A stretch of 64,000 nucleotides of DNA from Chloroflexota bacterium (GTDB lineage: Bacteria; Chloroflexota; Anaerolineae; Anaerolineales; E44-bin32), in the NCBI GenBank assembly GCA_022561385.1, contig JADFRG010000004.1, forward strand, positions 57,328 to 121,327. The letters are read 5' to 3'. Below are positions 26,576-35,388 of this stretch, piece after piece. Below the pieces are notes generated by a model, which worked only from the letters and a program-made list of their open reading frames with translations, was not told where the DNA came from and did no database searches. The position numbers and the translations under genes were made by a program. The stretch's first letter is position 1. Each line of letters begins with the position of its first letter.

Positions 26576-27628
26576 TTAGACCTCCCCCGTCGGCACCGAA
26601 AAAGTGACCCGGGTACCTTCTCCGAGCTTACTCTCGATTTCGAAAGTTCCGCCGACTTGCTCCAGGCGATCCTTGCTCACTCGAATGCCGTGTGACGCAC
26701 TTTCCTCCTGCATGATGGGCTCAACATCGAAACCTTTTCCGTTATCTTCCACCGTCGCCCGCACTTGGGTGTCATCGAGATCCACCATGATCTTGACCTG
26801 AGTCGCCTGGGCATAATCGCGCACGTTTTGCAGCAAGGCCTGCACCGTTCGAAAGATCAACACTTCGCGGTGGGCCTCGAGCCTGCGCTCAGTGCCGGTG
26901 ACCACTACGTTGAGCTCCAAGCCGGTTTTCTCTTGGAAAGCTTCGCAATAGCGACGGATCGTCGGCACGATGCCCAAATCATCAAGCATCATGGGTCTCA
27001 AATCAAAGATGTAATCTCGGATTTTGGAAAAGGTCGAGGTTGCGGAAGCCTTCAAGTTGTTAAGTTCTTCGCGCGCCTTGTCCTGATCCGTATCGAAGAA
27101 GCGCATCGCGATCTCGGCTTGAAGAATGAAGTTGGAGAGGGACTGCGCCGGGCCATCGTGGATCTGGCGAGAGATTTTGCGGCGCTCCTCTTCTTGGGCG
27201 TCGATGATCTGTTCGATGACCGTCGGAGTTCCGGATTCAAGATCTGTGACTTCATCGGGAGACCGCCCTTCGAGCAGATTCAGGGTGCTCTGAATAAATT
27301 CGGCGTACCGCTGCAATGTTTCCTGGTCGCTCTCCAGCTTTTCAAGCTGGCCGCGCATGGTAAATAACCGCTGCTGCGCGTCCTGCGCCGCCTCGTAGGT
27401 GTTCCGGATGTCCTCTCGGGGAACGGTATCAAAATTGGATTCAATTTGTTTGAGGGTGGCTGCAATCGAGGCGTTCCGTTGAGCGAGCTTTTCCACTTCC
27501 CCCTGGCTCTGCTCGACGAGCATCCCAATTTCCTTGCGTTCCTTGCGAACCTGCTCAAGTTCATCTCGAGAACTCTCAAGGAACGCCTCCATTGGGCTGA
27601 GTTCTTCCTGGATTTCGGCTTCTGTCAT
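26576..27628 (-). CDS. DegS-like cytoplasmic sensor histidine kinase
   Basis: 350 residues with no membrane helix. The first 150 residues are a long coiled coil like the sensor domain of Bacillus DegS. The HisKA_3 phosphoacceptor is ISRQIHDGPAQSL with His157; the paired FDLRPMMLDDLGI motif follows near 210. The HATPase domain has VQALLQNVRDYAQA and VEDNGKGFD. It is read four bases after its response regulator. The pair ends 95 bp before the Flp pilin start and is the nearest candidate regulator of the pilus genes, though this is positional inference only. Confidence 0.9.
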   Translation of the reverse strand: MTEAEIQEELSPMEAFLESSRDELEQVRKERKEIGMLVEQSQGEVEKLAQRNASIAATLKQIESNFDTVPREDIRNTYEAAQDAQQRLFTMRGQLEKLESDQETLQRYAEFIQSTLNLLEGRSPDEVTDLESGTPTVIEQIIDAQEEERRKISRQIHDGPAQSLSNFILQAEIAMRFFDTDQDKAREELNNLKASATSTFSKIRDYIFDLRPMMLDDLGIVPTIRRYCEAFQEKTGLELNVVVTGTERRLEAHREVLIFRTVQALLQNVRDYAQATQVKIMVDLDDTQVRATVEDNGKGFDVEPIMQEESASHGIRVSKDRLEQVGGTFEIESKLGEGTRVTFSVPTGEV

Positions 27629-27632
27629 CGGG

Positions 27633-28325
27633 TTACTTGCGGGTGTCCTGCAGTCGCACCCAGCCGTGCCGAAGGGCGTAAACCGCGGCCTGAGTGCGAT
27701 CCTCTACGTCCAGCTTGTGCAGTATGGCGGTCATGTGGTTTTTGACCGTCTGGTGACTGATTCCCAGCTGAACGGCAATTTCCTTGTTGCTGAGCCCACG
27801 CGTGACGTACTGCAGGATCTCCATTTCACGCGGGGACAGCGGCGTGAAGGCTTCCACATCCCCGTCGAGATGGGGCCTGCGGACGGTTTCCACGCCACGC
27901 GACAGCCATTGATCCAGTCCCGCTTGATCGTAAACCTGGTCCCCCACAACAAAGAAACCAAGCGCGACATTTCGAATCACATCCACCAGCTTACCGGGCT
28001 CGACGTCTTTGGAACAGTAGGCCGCAGCGCCTGCCTTGAAGGCATGCAGGACTTGCTCGACATCGTCATAGGCGGTAAGCAAGACGATGGAGGTACTGAG
28101 CCGTTCGGCTACGACCTGACGCGTGACCTGAATTCCATTCATGGTGGGAAGATTTACGTCGATCAATGCCACCATGGGCGTCAGGTCGCGCACCAGCTCA
28201 AGCGCTTCCTCGCCGTTGGTTGTTTCTCCGACGATCTCGATGTCTTTTTCGGATTCGAGGACATTACGGATGCCCTCCCTAAAAAGCGGATGATCGTCCA
28301 CGATAAGGACGGTGACCTCTTTCAT
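27633..28325 (-). CDS. NarL/DegU-type response regulator
   Basis: 230 residues. The receiver domain (5-120) has acidic residues DD (10-11), phosphoacceptor Asp56 (ALIDVNLP) and the switch region CSKDVEPG. A LuxR-type helix-turn-helix is at about 160-220 (LSPREMEILQYVTRGLSNKE, LGISHQTVKNHM). It starts at ATG 28325 after a GAAGGGAAGGG site. It is the first gene of a two-gene operon with the DegS-like kinase. Confidence 0.92.
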   Translation of the reverse strand: MKEVTVLIVDDHPLFREGIRNVLESEKDIEIVGETTNGEEALELVRDLTPMVALIDVNLPTMNGIQVTRQVVAERLSTSIVLLTAYDDVEQVLHAFKAGAAAYCSKDVEPGKLVDVIRNVALGFFVVGDQVYDQAGLDQWLSRGVETVRRPHLDGDVEAFTPLSPREMEILQYVTRGLSNKEIAVQLGISHQTVKNHMTAILHKLDVEDRTQAAVYALRHGWVRLQDTRK

Positions 28326-28356
28326 GGACTACCCTTCCCTTCCGAGAATCGCGGCG

Positions 28357-28365
28357 AGTATAGCA
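28357..28365 (-). promoter_or_regulatory. Extended -10 promoter of the two-component operon
   Basis: TGCTATACT on the minus strand fits TGnTATAAT with one mismatch. It lies 32 bp ahead of the response regulator ATG, giving a short leader. No convincing -35. Confidence 0.55.
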
Positions 28366-28409
28366 CAGCGTAGGTTTTTAGACAGTTCGACAAATCAAGG
28401 TAGAACGGG

Positions 28410-28460
28410 GTTTGCTCCCAGCCGACAGAATGGGAATCAAGCAGCGTGCCGGGAGCAAAC
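28410..28460 (-). terminator. Inverted repeat at the end of the glycosyltransferase run
   Basis: GTTTGCTCCC (28410-28419) pairs with GGGAGCAAAC (28451-28460), a 10-bp stem with a 31-nt loop, starting two bases after the stop of the last glycosyltransferase gene. There is no T tract; it may terminate or stabilise the transcript. Confidence 0.45.
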
Positions 28461-28462
28461 GA

Positions 28463-29944
28463 TCAGCGAGTCCACGCATATACGGCCATATTTTCGCCAC
28501 CGGCCGCGGGGCTGTGCAGGGCGCCGGTTACGAAAACCGGCGACCTCCCTTCGGTAAGTTCAGGATACCAGCCAGGGAAGGTAACCAGGTATTCGGCGCC
28601 AGATTCGTCAAGGTAACGCGCCAGGGCCGCCTCGTCGCGGATGAAAGGAATAACTTCTGGCGATACCAGCCCCGCCAGGTCAATCAGATCCCCTCGGGCG
28701 AAATATCCGATCGCTCCGATATCGTGCGCCGCCACGACCGCCTCCGGGGGAAGGTTGTCCTCGATCCAGCGGGCGGTTGCGACCATTTCGCTCTCAATGA
28801 TGGCGACATCCCGTCCATAGGCCCCTGCTCCGATCACCCAGAAGATCAAACTTGAAAGGGCGACCACAAGCACCCAGGCCCGCGAAGGGACACGAACCTT
28901 AATCTGCTGCGACCGCGGTCGGATCCACCGCGCCATACCCTCGAATGAAAAAACGAGCAGGACCGGGATCACCGGGATCGCGTATCGCCCGTGTTGGAAT
29001 GTCACGGGTAGGCGAAGAGCATATACCGCCAGGTAGAGCGCGGCCCACGCCAGAGGTATCAATTCTGCCCACTGTCGCGAGCGCCACGTGTGCCGAATCG
29101 TAATTAGAAGTCCAGGCAGGAGCACCATCAGCACACCGATGACCGGTCCGCCCGACGGCAGGCCGTCCGCACCCAGCCAGTCACCCGGGATGCCCGCCTG
29201 CGTGAGCCACCGCACGAGAAACGGAAGCTCGCGCAGCGCGGCGTACTCTGCTTGTTTGGCAAAAAACGTGTTTGGCAAAATTTCTCCGGAAAGCCACCGC
29301 TGGAAGGCGAGGTAGGGCAATAGCGGCACGGTCAGTCCGAATGCGAGACTCAGCCACGGGCGAAGTACCTTTTCCCGATCGCGTAGCAACATGTAGCCAA
29401 CCGCGGCCACGGCCAGCGTCAGAGCGTCGGGACGAATCCACACTCCCACTCCGATCAACAGGCCCACGCCCAGAGCGCCGACGCGCCTGCTTTCCAGCCA
29501 GTAAAAACAGAGCATGGCTATCGCGGCCAGCGCGAGAGTCTCCATTCCGGAGAGGGCCGCCCATGCGAGATGCCACTCCAGCGGGATGAGCACCGCAAGG
29601 ATCCAGGCCAGAGGCTTCCTCTCCGGCATTCTGACCGCGAGCCAACGCGCGGCCAGACCCGCCGTTAGTGCGAGGAGCGTTAAGCCGCTTACATAGGTCC
29701 AGAAGAGAGGGTCCAGATGAACAAAATAGCCCAGAGATATCCAGGCCGACCAAAGCGGCGCGGTTGATCCCGCACTTGCCCTCCCGGGAATGAAGGCCCA
29801 CTCGCGTAGTTCGGCCAGGTTTCGAGCGTAAGTCTGGTGGATCCAGGCGTCGTCCAGCGGAAATCCAAAACCGAATGCATTATTCGAGACCGCGAGGTAC
29901 AGAGCGACCGTAAGGAGCGTGGTGAAGGCGGCTGCAACCAGCAC
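28463..29944 (-). CDS. GT-C-type membrane glycosyltransferase-like protein
   Basis: 493 residues, about ten hydrophobic helices. After the first helix the outward loop begins with the acidic pair Asp31-Asp32 (FPLDDAWIHQTYARN), the position of the catalytic/metal-binding acids in GT-C enzymes that use lipid-linked sugars. The soluble C-terminus contains VVAAHDIGAIGYFARGDLID and LAGLVSPEV, nearly the same as in the divergent gene at 42393, so the two are paralogues. Start GTG 29944, 14 bp after the previous gene. The sugar and acceptor are unknown. Last gene of its run. Confidence 0.72.
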   Translation of the reverse strand: MLVAAAFTTLLTVALYLAVSNNAFGFGFPLDDAWIHQTYARNLAELREWAFIPGRASAGSTAPLWSAWISLGYFVHLDPLFWTYVSGLTLLALTAGLAARWLAVRMPERKPLAWILAVLIPLEWHLAWAALSGMETLALAAIAMLCFYWLESRRVGALGVGLLIGVGVWIRPDALTLAVAAVGYMLLRDREKVLRPWLSLAFGLTVPLLPYLAFQRWLSGEILPNTFFAKQAEYAALRELPFLVRWLTQAGIPGDWLGADGLPSGGPVIGVLMVLLPGLLITIRHTWRSRQWAELIPLAWAALYLAVYALRLPVTFQHGRYAIPVIPVLLVFSFEGMARWIRPRSQQIKVRVPSRAWVLVVALSSLIFWVIGAGAYGRDVAIIESEMVATARWIEDNLPPEAVVAAHDIGAIGYFARGDLIDLAGLVSPEVIPFIRDEAALARYLDESGAEYLVTFPGWYPELTEGRSPVFVTGALHSPAAGGENMAVYAWTR

Positions 29945-29958
29945 CCGGTGCCGTGAAA

Positions 29959-31506
29959 TTATCGGACTACCTTAAGCACGTACACTGGCTGCCCTTCTGG
30001 GCCGGCGACGGTTGCATACAGATTGAGCCATAATTCGGATTCTGGCTCGGCGTAGAGAGAGTTCAGGCCCTGCGGATGGTTGGGTTCCAGCAACACCCAA
30101 TCTACCTCGTAATAATCCACCACGTCCCTCAACGCTTTTGCCGTTCCGTTGGGAATAACAACGGCCGATATTTGGCTATGCGCAAAGAAACCGGGTGGAT
30201 TGTTCACCGCCACGACGGTCCCGTTGTTATTCGGAATGGAAGCGGCCAGCTCACGGTACGTCCGCGCGCCGGCGTTCCAGGCATCCTCCCCCGCAAGGAA
30301 ACGATTCGCGTAAAGGCCAATCGTCAGCAGCACGGCCAGAATAACCGTACTGGTCCCAAGCACGCGCCAGGCTTGTTTGAGATCCCAGCTTCGCTTGGTG
30401 CCCAGCCAGTTTATGCTCACCCGGATGCCGATCGGCGCCAACGCCCAAAGCAAGGGCATTACGGCCGCCATCGAGTGGAAGAGCGCTCCACGCGGACCCA
30501 CAAAGGGGAAGAACAGCGTCATGACCGCGAAAAGAGCCGCAAGGTACAGGATTCCGAGCCGAACGAAGGGGTACTTCCAGCTCCGAATCGCGCCGATAAA
30601 CATGAACGGCGCCAGGAAAATCATGCCCCCCTCCGCGACGAGCCGCTGAATGTTGGTTGACAGCGCCTGAATCCGTGCTTGCGCGGCCGCCTGGAGGCCG
30701 GCCTCCCACCAGCGGTCGAAAGTCAGTTGGGAGGCCGGGAACGCGAATAGATCGTCGTAGCCCAACATCCACAAAAGCCGTTGGCTACCGGGATTTAATA
30801 TTGTTCCGGTAGCCACCAGGTTGCGCGCCCACCAGGGCGCCATAATTACAAAAAATCCCAGCAACAGCGACGCACCGCCGGACACGCGACTCCGGCGCGA
30901 TCCCATCACCGCCAGCACCGCGATCGCGAGCAGGAGCAAACCATCCGCGCGCGCCAGGCTGCCGACGCCTATCAGCAAGCCAGTCAGGAACCATCCGCCC
31001 CGCGTCGGATCTTTCAATGCGCGCGCCATCAGCCAAAGCGAAAGGCCTCCCACGATGGCATAAACTGCGAAGGAGTCAATGGTTACCATGAAGGGCAGGA
31101 AAAACCCGGGAAATGCCGCAAACAGCCCACTCATCCAGGCCATCCCTGCATGCCTTGAGAGTCGCCGAGAAAAGAACGCGGCCAGGGGCGGCAGAGCTGC
31201 CGCCAGCAGAATAAATGGAAGCTGGGCCGTCCGGAAATTGGGTCCGAGCAGCAGCATACCTGCGGCCGAGATCAGGGAGGGCAGCGGCATCCAGTAGAGA
31301 TGGGAGGCGTGGGGCAGGCCGGCTGGATCGTCGAGGTAATTCCAGAGAAACGGTTCGGTCAGTCCCTGCCCCTCAACCAACTGTTGCGCAGTGGCGTAGT
31401 AATAATCGGCATCCATATATCCGGGGCTCTGAATGCGGACCGCGGCCACTCCATAAGTCACCAGGCCGATCACGTACAGCGTCAGCAACTGCCTTCGCCC
31501 GCTCAT
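29959..31506 (-). CDS. GT-C/GT39-like membrane glycosyltransferase
   Basis: 515 residues, roughly 11 hydrophobic helices. The first outward loop has PGYMDADYYYATAQQLVEG (Asp32, Asp34), the acidic site expected in the PMT/ArnT-like GT-C group, and a LARADGLLLL motif near 190. The extracytoplasmic C-terminal part is about 110 residues. It overlaps the upstream gene by four bases (ATGA), so translation is coupled. Substrates cannot be inferred. Confidence 0.72.
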   Translation of the reverse strand: MSGRRQLLTLYVIGLVTYGVAAVRIQSPGYMDADYYYATAQQLVEGQGLTEPFLWNYLDDPAGLPHASHLYWMPLPSLISAAGMLLLGPNFRTAQLPFILLAAALPPLAAFFSRRLSRHAGMAWMSGLFAAFPGFFLPFMVTIDSFAVYAIVGGLSLWLMARALKDPTRGGWFLTGLLIGVGSLARADGLLLLAIAVLAVMGSRRSRVSGGASLLLGFFVIMAPWWARNLVATGTILNPGSQRLLWMLGYDDLFAFPASQLTFDRWWEAGLQAAAQARIQALSTNIQRLVAEGGMIFLAPFMFIGAIRSWKYPFVRLGILYLAALFAVMTLFFPFVGPRGALFHSMAAVMPLLWALAPIGIRVSINWLGTKRSWDLKQAWRVLGTSTVILAVLLTIGLYANRFLAGEDAWNAGARTYRELAASIPNNNGTVVAVNNPPGFFAHSQISAVVIPNGTAKALRDVVDYYEVDWVLLEPNHPQGLNSLYAEPESELWLNLYATVAGPEGQPVYVLKVVR

Positions 31507-33101
31507 TTGACGTAGTGATACACGCCGAGCTCCCCGAATTGAGAGACCGAGTCAAGAGTGAATTGCTCGGCCAGTTTCTCAAGCGAGGGATGAGCCGCGT
31601 ACCCCTCCGCCAAGTAGTCAAGTTCTTCCCTCGAGAAGAGGACGAACCACACACCGCTCGCGCCGCTTATCGCGCGGTCGAGATCGGGCTCAGCGAGGAA
31701 TCCAAGCACCTCCTGAGTGGCGGGTGCCAGGGTGTCTGAATCCGTGCCGGGTGGATCGGGCAGGTATCGGTGTTCGAGTCCGGGATTGAGGGTCCCATCC
31801 GCTAGCTCGGTTTCTAGGCCTGAGGTTGTGCGCTCCGCGTAGTAACGAGAAGGCAGTGCAGTAATCTTGTTGCTGTGCAGTACGATTTCCTGTTCTAGAA
31901 GCTCGACCCTCAGGAAATCGTTTAACAATGGCCAGGGCGCATAAGGAAATCCACCGTAGCTGTAGTAACCATAGAGCCCCAGGGCAAAGGTCAGGAGCAG
32001 CGCCGCGCGCCCTGTCCACGCAAACAGGGGGATCAACCTTGGCGCGCTCAGCGCCCAAGCCAGCCAGATCAGGAACAACGCCCCGGAGGTCAGCAGCGCC
32101 CGCTCCAGATAAACCGGCTGCCAATACGAAATAAGGTACATAAGCAAAACGGGAGCAACGGCCAGATACAGAAGCCAAATCCCGTCCTGGAAGCTCGGAT
32201 CTTTGGACCGCCATCCCCGAATGGTTCCCCAGGCTCCGAACGTCGTGGACAGAACGGTGCTGAACAGTACGACCGCCAGCAAGGACTGGGGCACGGGGAG
32301 ACCGGCGACAAAAACCAGCCACGTGCGGACCAGCTCGGCCGGCCCCGGCTGAGGAATCCAATACGCCCACCGGACGCGGGATAGCTGGCTGGGCACGTAA
32401 ACCAACCAGGGCAGGTACAACATCATGGCGAATAGGCCCGCCAGCACCGTCTTCCCAAGTTTCGAAGCCTGCCTGCGCCAAAGCGGCGTGAGGCCCAGCG
32501 GAATTAGATACAGTGCAGCGAGCGTATGAGTGTATTGCGCGGCGGCTCCCAGAATGGCAAAGGCCAACCAGTATTGGAGCGAGCCGCCCATCAGAGCCCT
32601 GCGGTAGACGAGCGTAGCTCCCAGGAGTAGCACGGAGAGCAGCACATACATCCGAACTTCCTGCGAATAATGGACCTGGAAAGGGGAGAGTGCAAACATC
32701 AGCGCCGCCACAATCGCGATCCGCTCCTGGAAGAGCCTGCGGCTCAGGCGATATCCTAAGTAAACAAGCACCAACCCCAGAATCACCGAGAGGGCCCGCA
32801 CCGCGACCGGGCCTCCACCGGATACCGCCTGCCAGATCCACAGCAGTGTGTAATAGCCGAGAGGATGAACATCCGCCGCGATGCCCTGGTCGACAAGCAG
32901 CGTGCCGTAGGACATCGCTCTGGGACCCTCCGCAGAAAATAGGGCCGCGAAGGCCTCGTCATACCAGAGCGGTCGAGAAAAAAGCGTGGGCAACCGCACC
33001 AGCAACGCTAGAAGCAAAACCAGCCATATTTCATGCGGCCTCGCCCGCTCGACCGCGCCTTCAGGGCCGTTGCTGTCGGATGAATTGCTCTTCGCACTCA
33101 T
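31503..33101 (-). CDS. GT39-like (PMT/ArnT family) membrane glycosyltransferase
   Basis: 532 residues with about ten helices. A short polar N-terminus (1-25) leads into helix 1. The outward loop then shows FSRPLWYDEAFAALFSAEGP with Asp48-Glu49, the classic W-x-D-E-A motif of dolichyl/undecaprenyl-phosphate-sugar transferases. HPLGYYTLLWIW and QVHYSQEVRMY further on match the PMT_2 pattern. Family members move a sugar from a polyprenyl carrier to a protein or glycan outside the membrane. It is the first gene of a three-gene coupled run. Confidence 0.8.
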   Translation of the reverse strand: MSAKSNSSDSNGPEGAVERARPHEIWLVLLLALLVRLPTLFSRPLWYDEAFAALFSAEGPRAMSYGTLLVDQGIAADVHPLGYYTLLWIWQAVSGGGPVAVRALSVILGLVLVYLGYRLSRRLFQERIAIVAALMFALSPFQVHYSQEVRMYVLLSVLLLGATLVYRRALMGGSLQYWLAFAILGAAAQYTHTLAALYLIPLGLTPLWRRQASKLGKTVLAGLFAMMLYLPWLVYVPSQLSRVRWAYWIPQPGPAELVRTWLVFVAGLPVPQSLLAVVLFSTVLSTTFGAWGTIRGWRSKDPSFQDGIWLLYLAVAPVLLMYLISYWQPVYLERALLTSGALFLIWLAWALSAPRLIPLFAWTGRAALLLTFALGLYGYYSYGGFPYAPWPLLNDFLRVELLEQEIVLHSNKITALPSRYYAERTTSGLETELADGTLNPGLEHRYLPDPPGTDSDTLAPATQEVLGFLAEPDLDRAISGASGVWFVLFSREELDYLAEGYAAHPSLEKLAEQFTLDSVSQFGELGVYHYVK

Positions 33102-33408
33102 GGTCGGTTTTGCCCGGTTAACTTCCCTCGCGGCACGTAAGTCGGCTCATCAAGATGGGCCTTGATTTGCGACCGAATGGATTAGTCCTGTTCTCAATGG
33201 GTACTTCCGAAATGACTTGCGCCGCGACCCAACGACACGAAGTCCCCCTACTCCCTGGCGGGATCGATCCGCTCGTTAGACTTGTATTGCGTTTTACCGT
33301 GTGGACACGCGCGGCACTCGGCTTGGCGCGTGTTGTTCGGGAGCAATGACCCAAAATCACGTCTGAATCCCTATGGCTATGCGCAAGTTACGCCGTAACA
33401 ATCTGCTC
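33102..33408 (-). other. 307-bp gap within the glycosyltransferase block
   Basis: No convincing gene. A minus-strand 80-codon frame at 33118-33360 lacks a ribosome site and has arbitrary composition. The only structure seen is a small GTTACG-C-CGTAAC palindrome at 33387-33399, just after the stop of the 33409 gene. The gap probably separates two transcription units. Confidence 0.5.
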
Positions 33409-35388
33409 TTACTGCCGAATCTCATAGAGGACATAGGCATTGCCGAGCGCGCGAATTTGGACCAACTCCTGCTCGAGAAAGCGGTCGAGAGCTTCCCAAT
33501 CCGGCTCGTCCAATGGGTCAAATCCGGCCGCGCGTACCGCCGCAGCCCCGTCTCGATAGAAGAGCACGTGCGTCACGCCGTCCGCTACCCACCTACGCCT
33601 AATATCCTCGACCGTCGAATAATGCTTTCGATCGTGCCACCAGCGATCTAGCAGCGCGTCGGGCTCACAAAGGAGGCCTTCACGGCAGTAGTAGCTGCGC
33701 GGTTCCCAAAGGAACCGAACCTTCGGCTCGCCCACCAAGCGGTTGATCTCCTGCATGGCCTGGTAGTGGTAGCCGAGACGGCGCACCAGGTAGTCCTCTT
33801 CCGATTCTGTTCCCAGCGTCACCTGGAGGGGCTGCTCCTGAGCGGTATCGAATGCCATGCGGGTGGCGGTCAGCGCAAGGATAAATGCCACGACCCCTCC
33901 GATCACGAAGCGGACCGACGCTCCCCGCCTTCCGACCTGCCCTACCGTATCGAATCCTATGGCCGCAAGTGCGGCAAGAAAGGGCAGTGCCGGCAATAGC
34001 AGGCGCGACTGAATAAGCAGATTCGAGGAGGAGAGCTGTATCAGCCAACCCAAATACGCGACGCCCGCCACAACCACAAGGTCTCCCACACTTCCCTGCC
34101 TTGCCGAACGATCCAGCACCAAACGGAGCGCGACGAGCGGGATTAATGCCAGGAGAAGTGGACCGACCGTAGCACCGTAGGAGGCGTGACCCTCGTAGAA
34201 ACCTCCCTCAATTCCCCATATGCTGGCCTCCCATGGGGCTGCAAATAGCTCGGGGAGACTCAGGCCGGTTCCGAAACGGCCGAACCAGAATGCACGGTGA
34301 TCGTCCCAGTAGATGCCATCAAGAAAGAACGGATAAACGGGATTTCCGGTCAACATCAGGTTCGTGAGCAGGAAGGGCGCCACAAAGACCGCTGTCCCAA
34401 GGAGAAATGCCCCCCAGCGCCGAATGGAGCGACCGCGCAGAAGGACGACCAAACTGAGTCCCATCACGAGCCAGACCGATGTGTATTTGGTATTCAAAGC
34501 AAGCGCGGCATAGAAACTAGCCAGAATCAAGACACGATCGATTTTCTCGGAATCCCACGCACGAATCAGGATGTAGCTGGCGAGGCCGGCGAAGGCCGCA
34601 ATCCAATCGACATAGGCCCAGCCTGCCAGCAGAGCCCCGGACGGTACTGCGACCAAGATGGCCACCGCCAACCAACCCCGGCCGGGGGCCGCAGTGCGAA
34701 CCAGTCCTGAGGTCAAAACCACCGTCATCACGAAGAAGGTCGCGTGGAAGAGCTGTGCTAGTTCCGGACCGGCGAGCTGGAGCCCCAGCAGGAACAACAT
34801 GGATCCGACCTTGGGAAAACCAAGATATGCAAGATCAATATCGTGGTGAATCCGGCCCGCCTCCTGATAGAGTTTGGGGCCCGTTAGGTGGTAGACGAGT
34901 GAATCCCATGCGGTGGGCGGTGCGAGCGCACGAATCACGATGAGGACGAGGGCCAGGCCAACGAAAATGGCCAACCAGCGATTCGACGGTCGACGGAGCT
35001 CTCGCAGGTCTCGTCGGAGCCGATAGAGCGAGATCGGGAGCGGGAGCAGCAAGAGCGCCCAAAGGAGCCATTCCGAGGCGGCCCCCGCCAACCCGAGAGC
35101 TAACCCACCGGTGGCGATGATCCCGAACCCAAGGCCAATCTGCAACGACAGACGCTCGGCGCTCGCCAGGTTCGGAAACTTCCGAAAGACGGCCCATCCC
35201 AGAAGATTTGCCAGGGCGACCGCACTTAGCCACCCCAAGAGGATCAACGCCAGGTCACGCAGTGCGTTGATCTGAGCTAAACCCAACGGTTTATGGACCG
35301 CATAATAAGCAACGATCACCACTACAAACCAGGCCAGCGCCACGCCGACAATGGCCTTGCTCCAGATGCTGTTGGGCCTCAGCCTCAT
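33409..35388 (-). CDS. Large GT-C-type membrane glycosyltransferase-like protein
   Basis: 659 residues from ATG 35388, which overlaps the upstream stop (ATGA). About 13 hydrophobic helices. The N-terminal third looks like an additional membrane module; the GT-C-like acidic loop appears later, near residue 175 (PPTAWDSLVYHLTGPKLYQE). The last 150 residues are outside and contain EINRLVGEPKVRFLWEPRSY and THVLFYRDG. The arrangement resembles uncharacterised Chloroflexota and cyanobacterial membrane proteins with PMT-like cores. The family is recognised only at the superfamily level. Confidence 0.65.
   Translation of the reverse strand: MRLRPNSIWSKAIVGVALAWFVVVIVAYYAVHKPLGLAQINALRDLALILLGWLSAVALANLLGWAVFRKFPNLASAERLSLQIGLGFGIIATGGLALGLAGAASEWLLWALLLLPLPISLYRLRRDLRELRRPSNRWLAIFVGLALVLIVIRALAPPTAWDSLVYHLTGPKLYQEAGRIHHDIDLAYLGFPKVGSMLFLLGLQLAGPELAQLFHATFFVMTVVLTSGLVRTAAPGRGWLAVAILVAVPSGALLAGWAYVDWIAAFAGLASYILIRAWDSEKIDRVLILASFYAALALNTKYTSVWLVMGLSLVVLLRGRSIRRWGAFLLGTAVFVAPFLLTNLMLTGNPVYPFFLDGIYWDDHRAFWFGRFGTGLSLPELFAAPWEASIWGIEGGFYEGHASYGATVGPLLLALIPLVALRLVLDRSARQGSVGDLVVVAGVAYLGWLIQLSSSNLLIQSRLLLPALPFLAALAAIGFDTVGQVGRRGASVRFVIGGVVAFILALTATRMAFDTAQEQPLQVTLGTESEEDYLVRRLGYHYQAMQEINRLVGEPKVRFLWEPRSYYCREGLLCEPDALLDRWWHDRKHYSTVEDIRRRWVADGVTHVLFYRDGAAAVRAAGFDPLDEPDWEALDRFLEQELVQIRALGNAYVLYEIRQ

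Noticed and set aside
31690..32841. A 383-codon minus-strand frame inside the 31503-33101 glycosyltransferase gene
   Set aside because: It is a GC-driven shadow in another frame; the overlapping frame has clear GT39 motifs and proper membrane helices.
33118..33360. 80-codon frame in the gap of the glycosyltransferase block
   Set aside because: No ribosome site, no hydrophobic or motif pattern; treated as non-coding.
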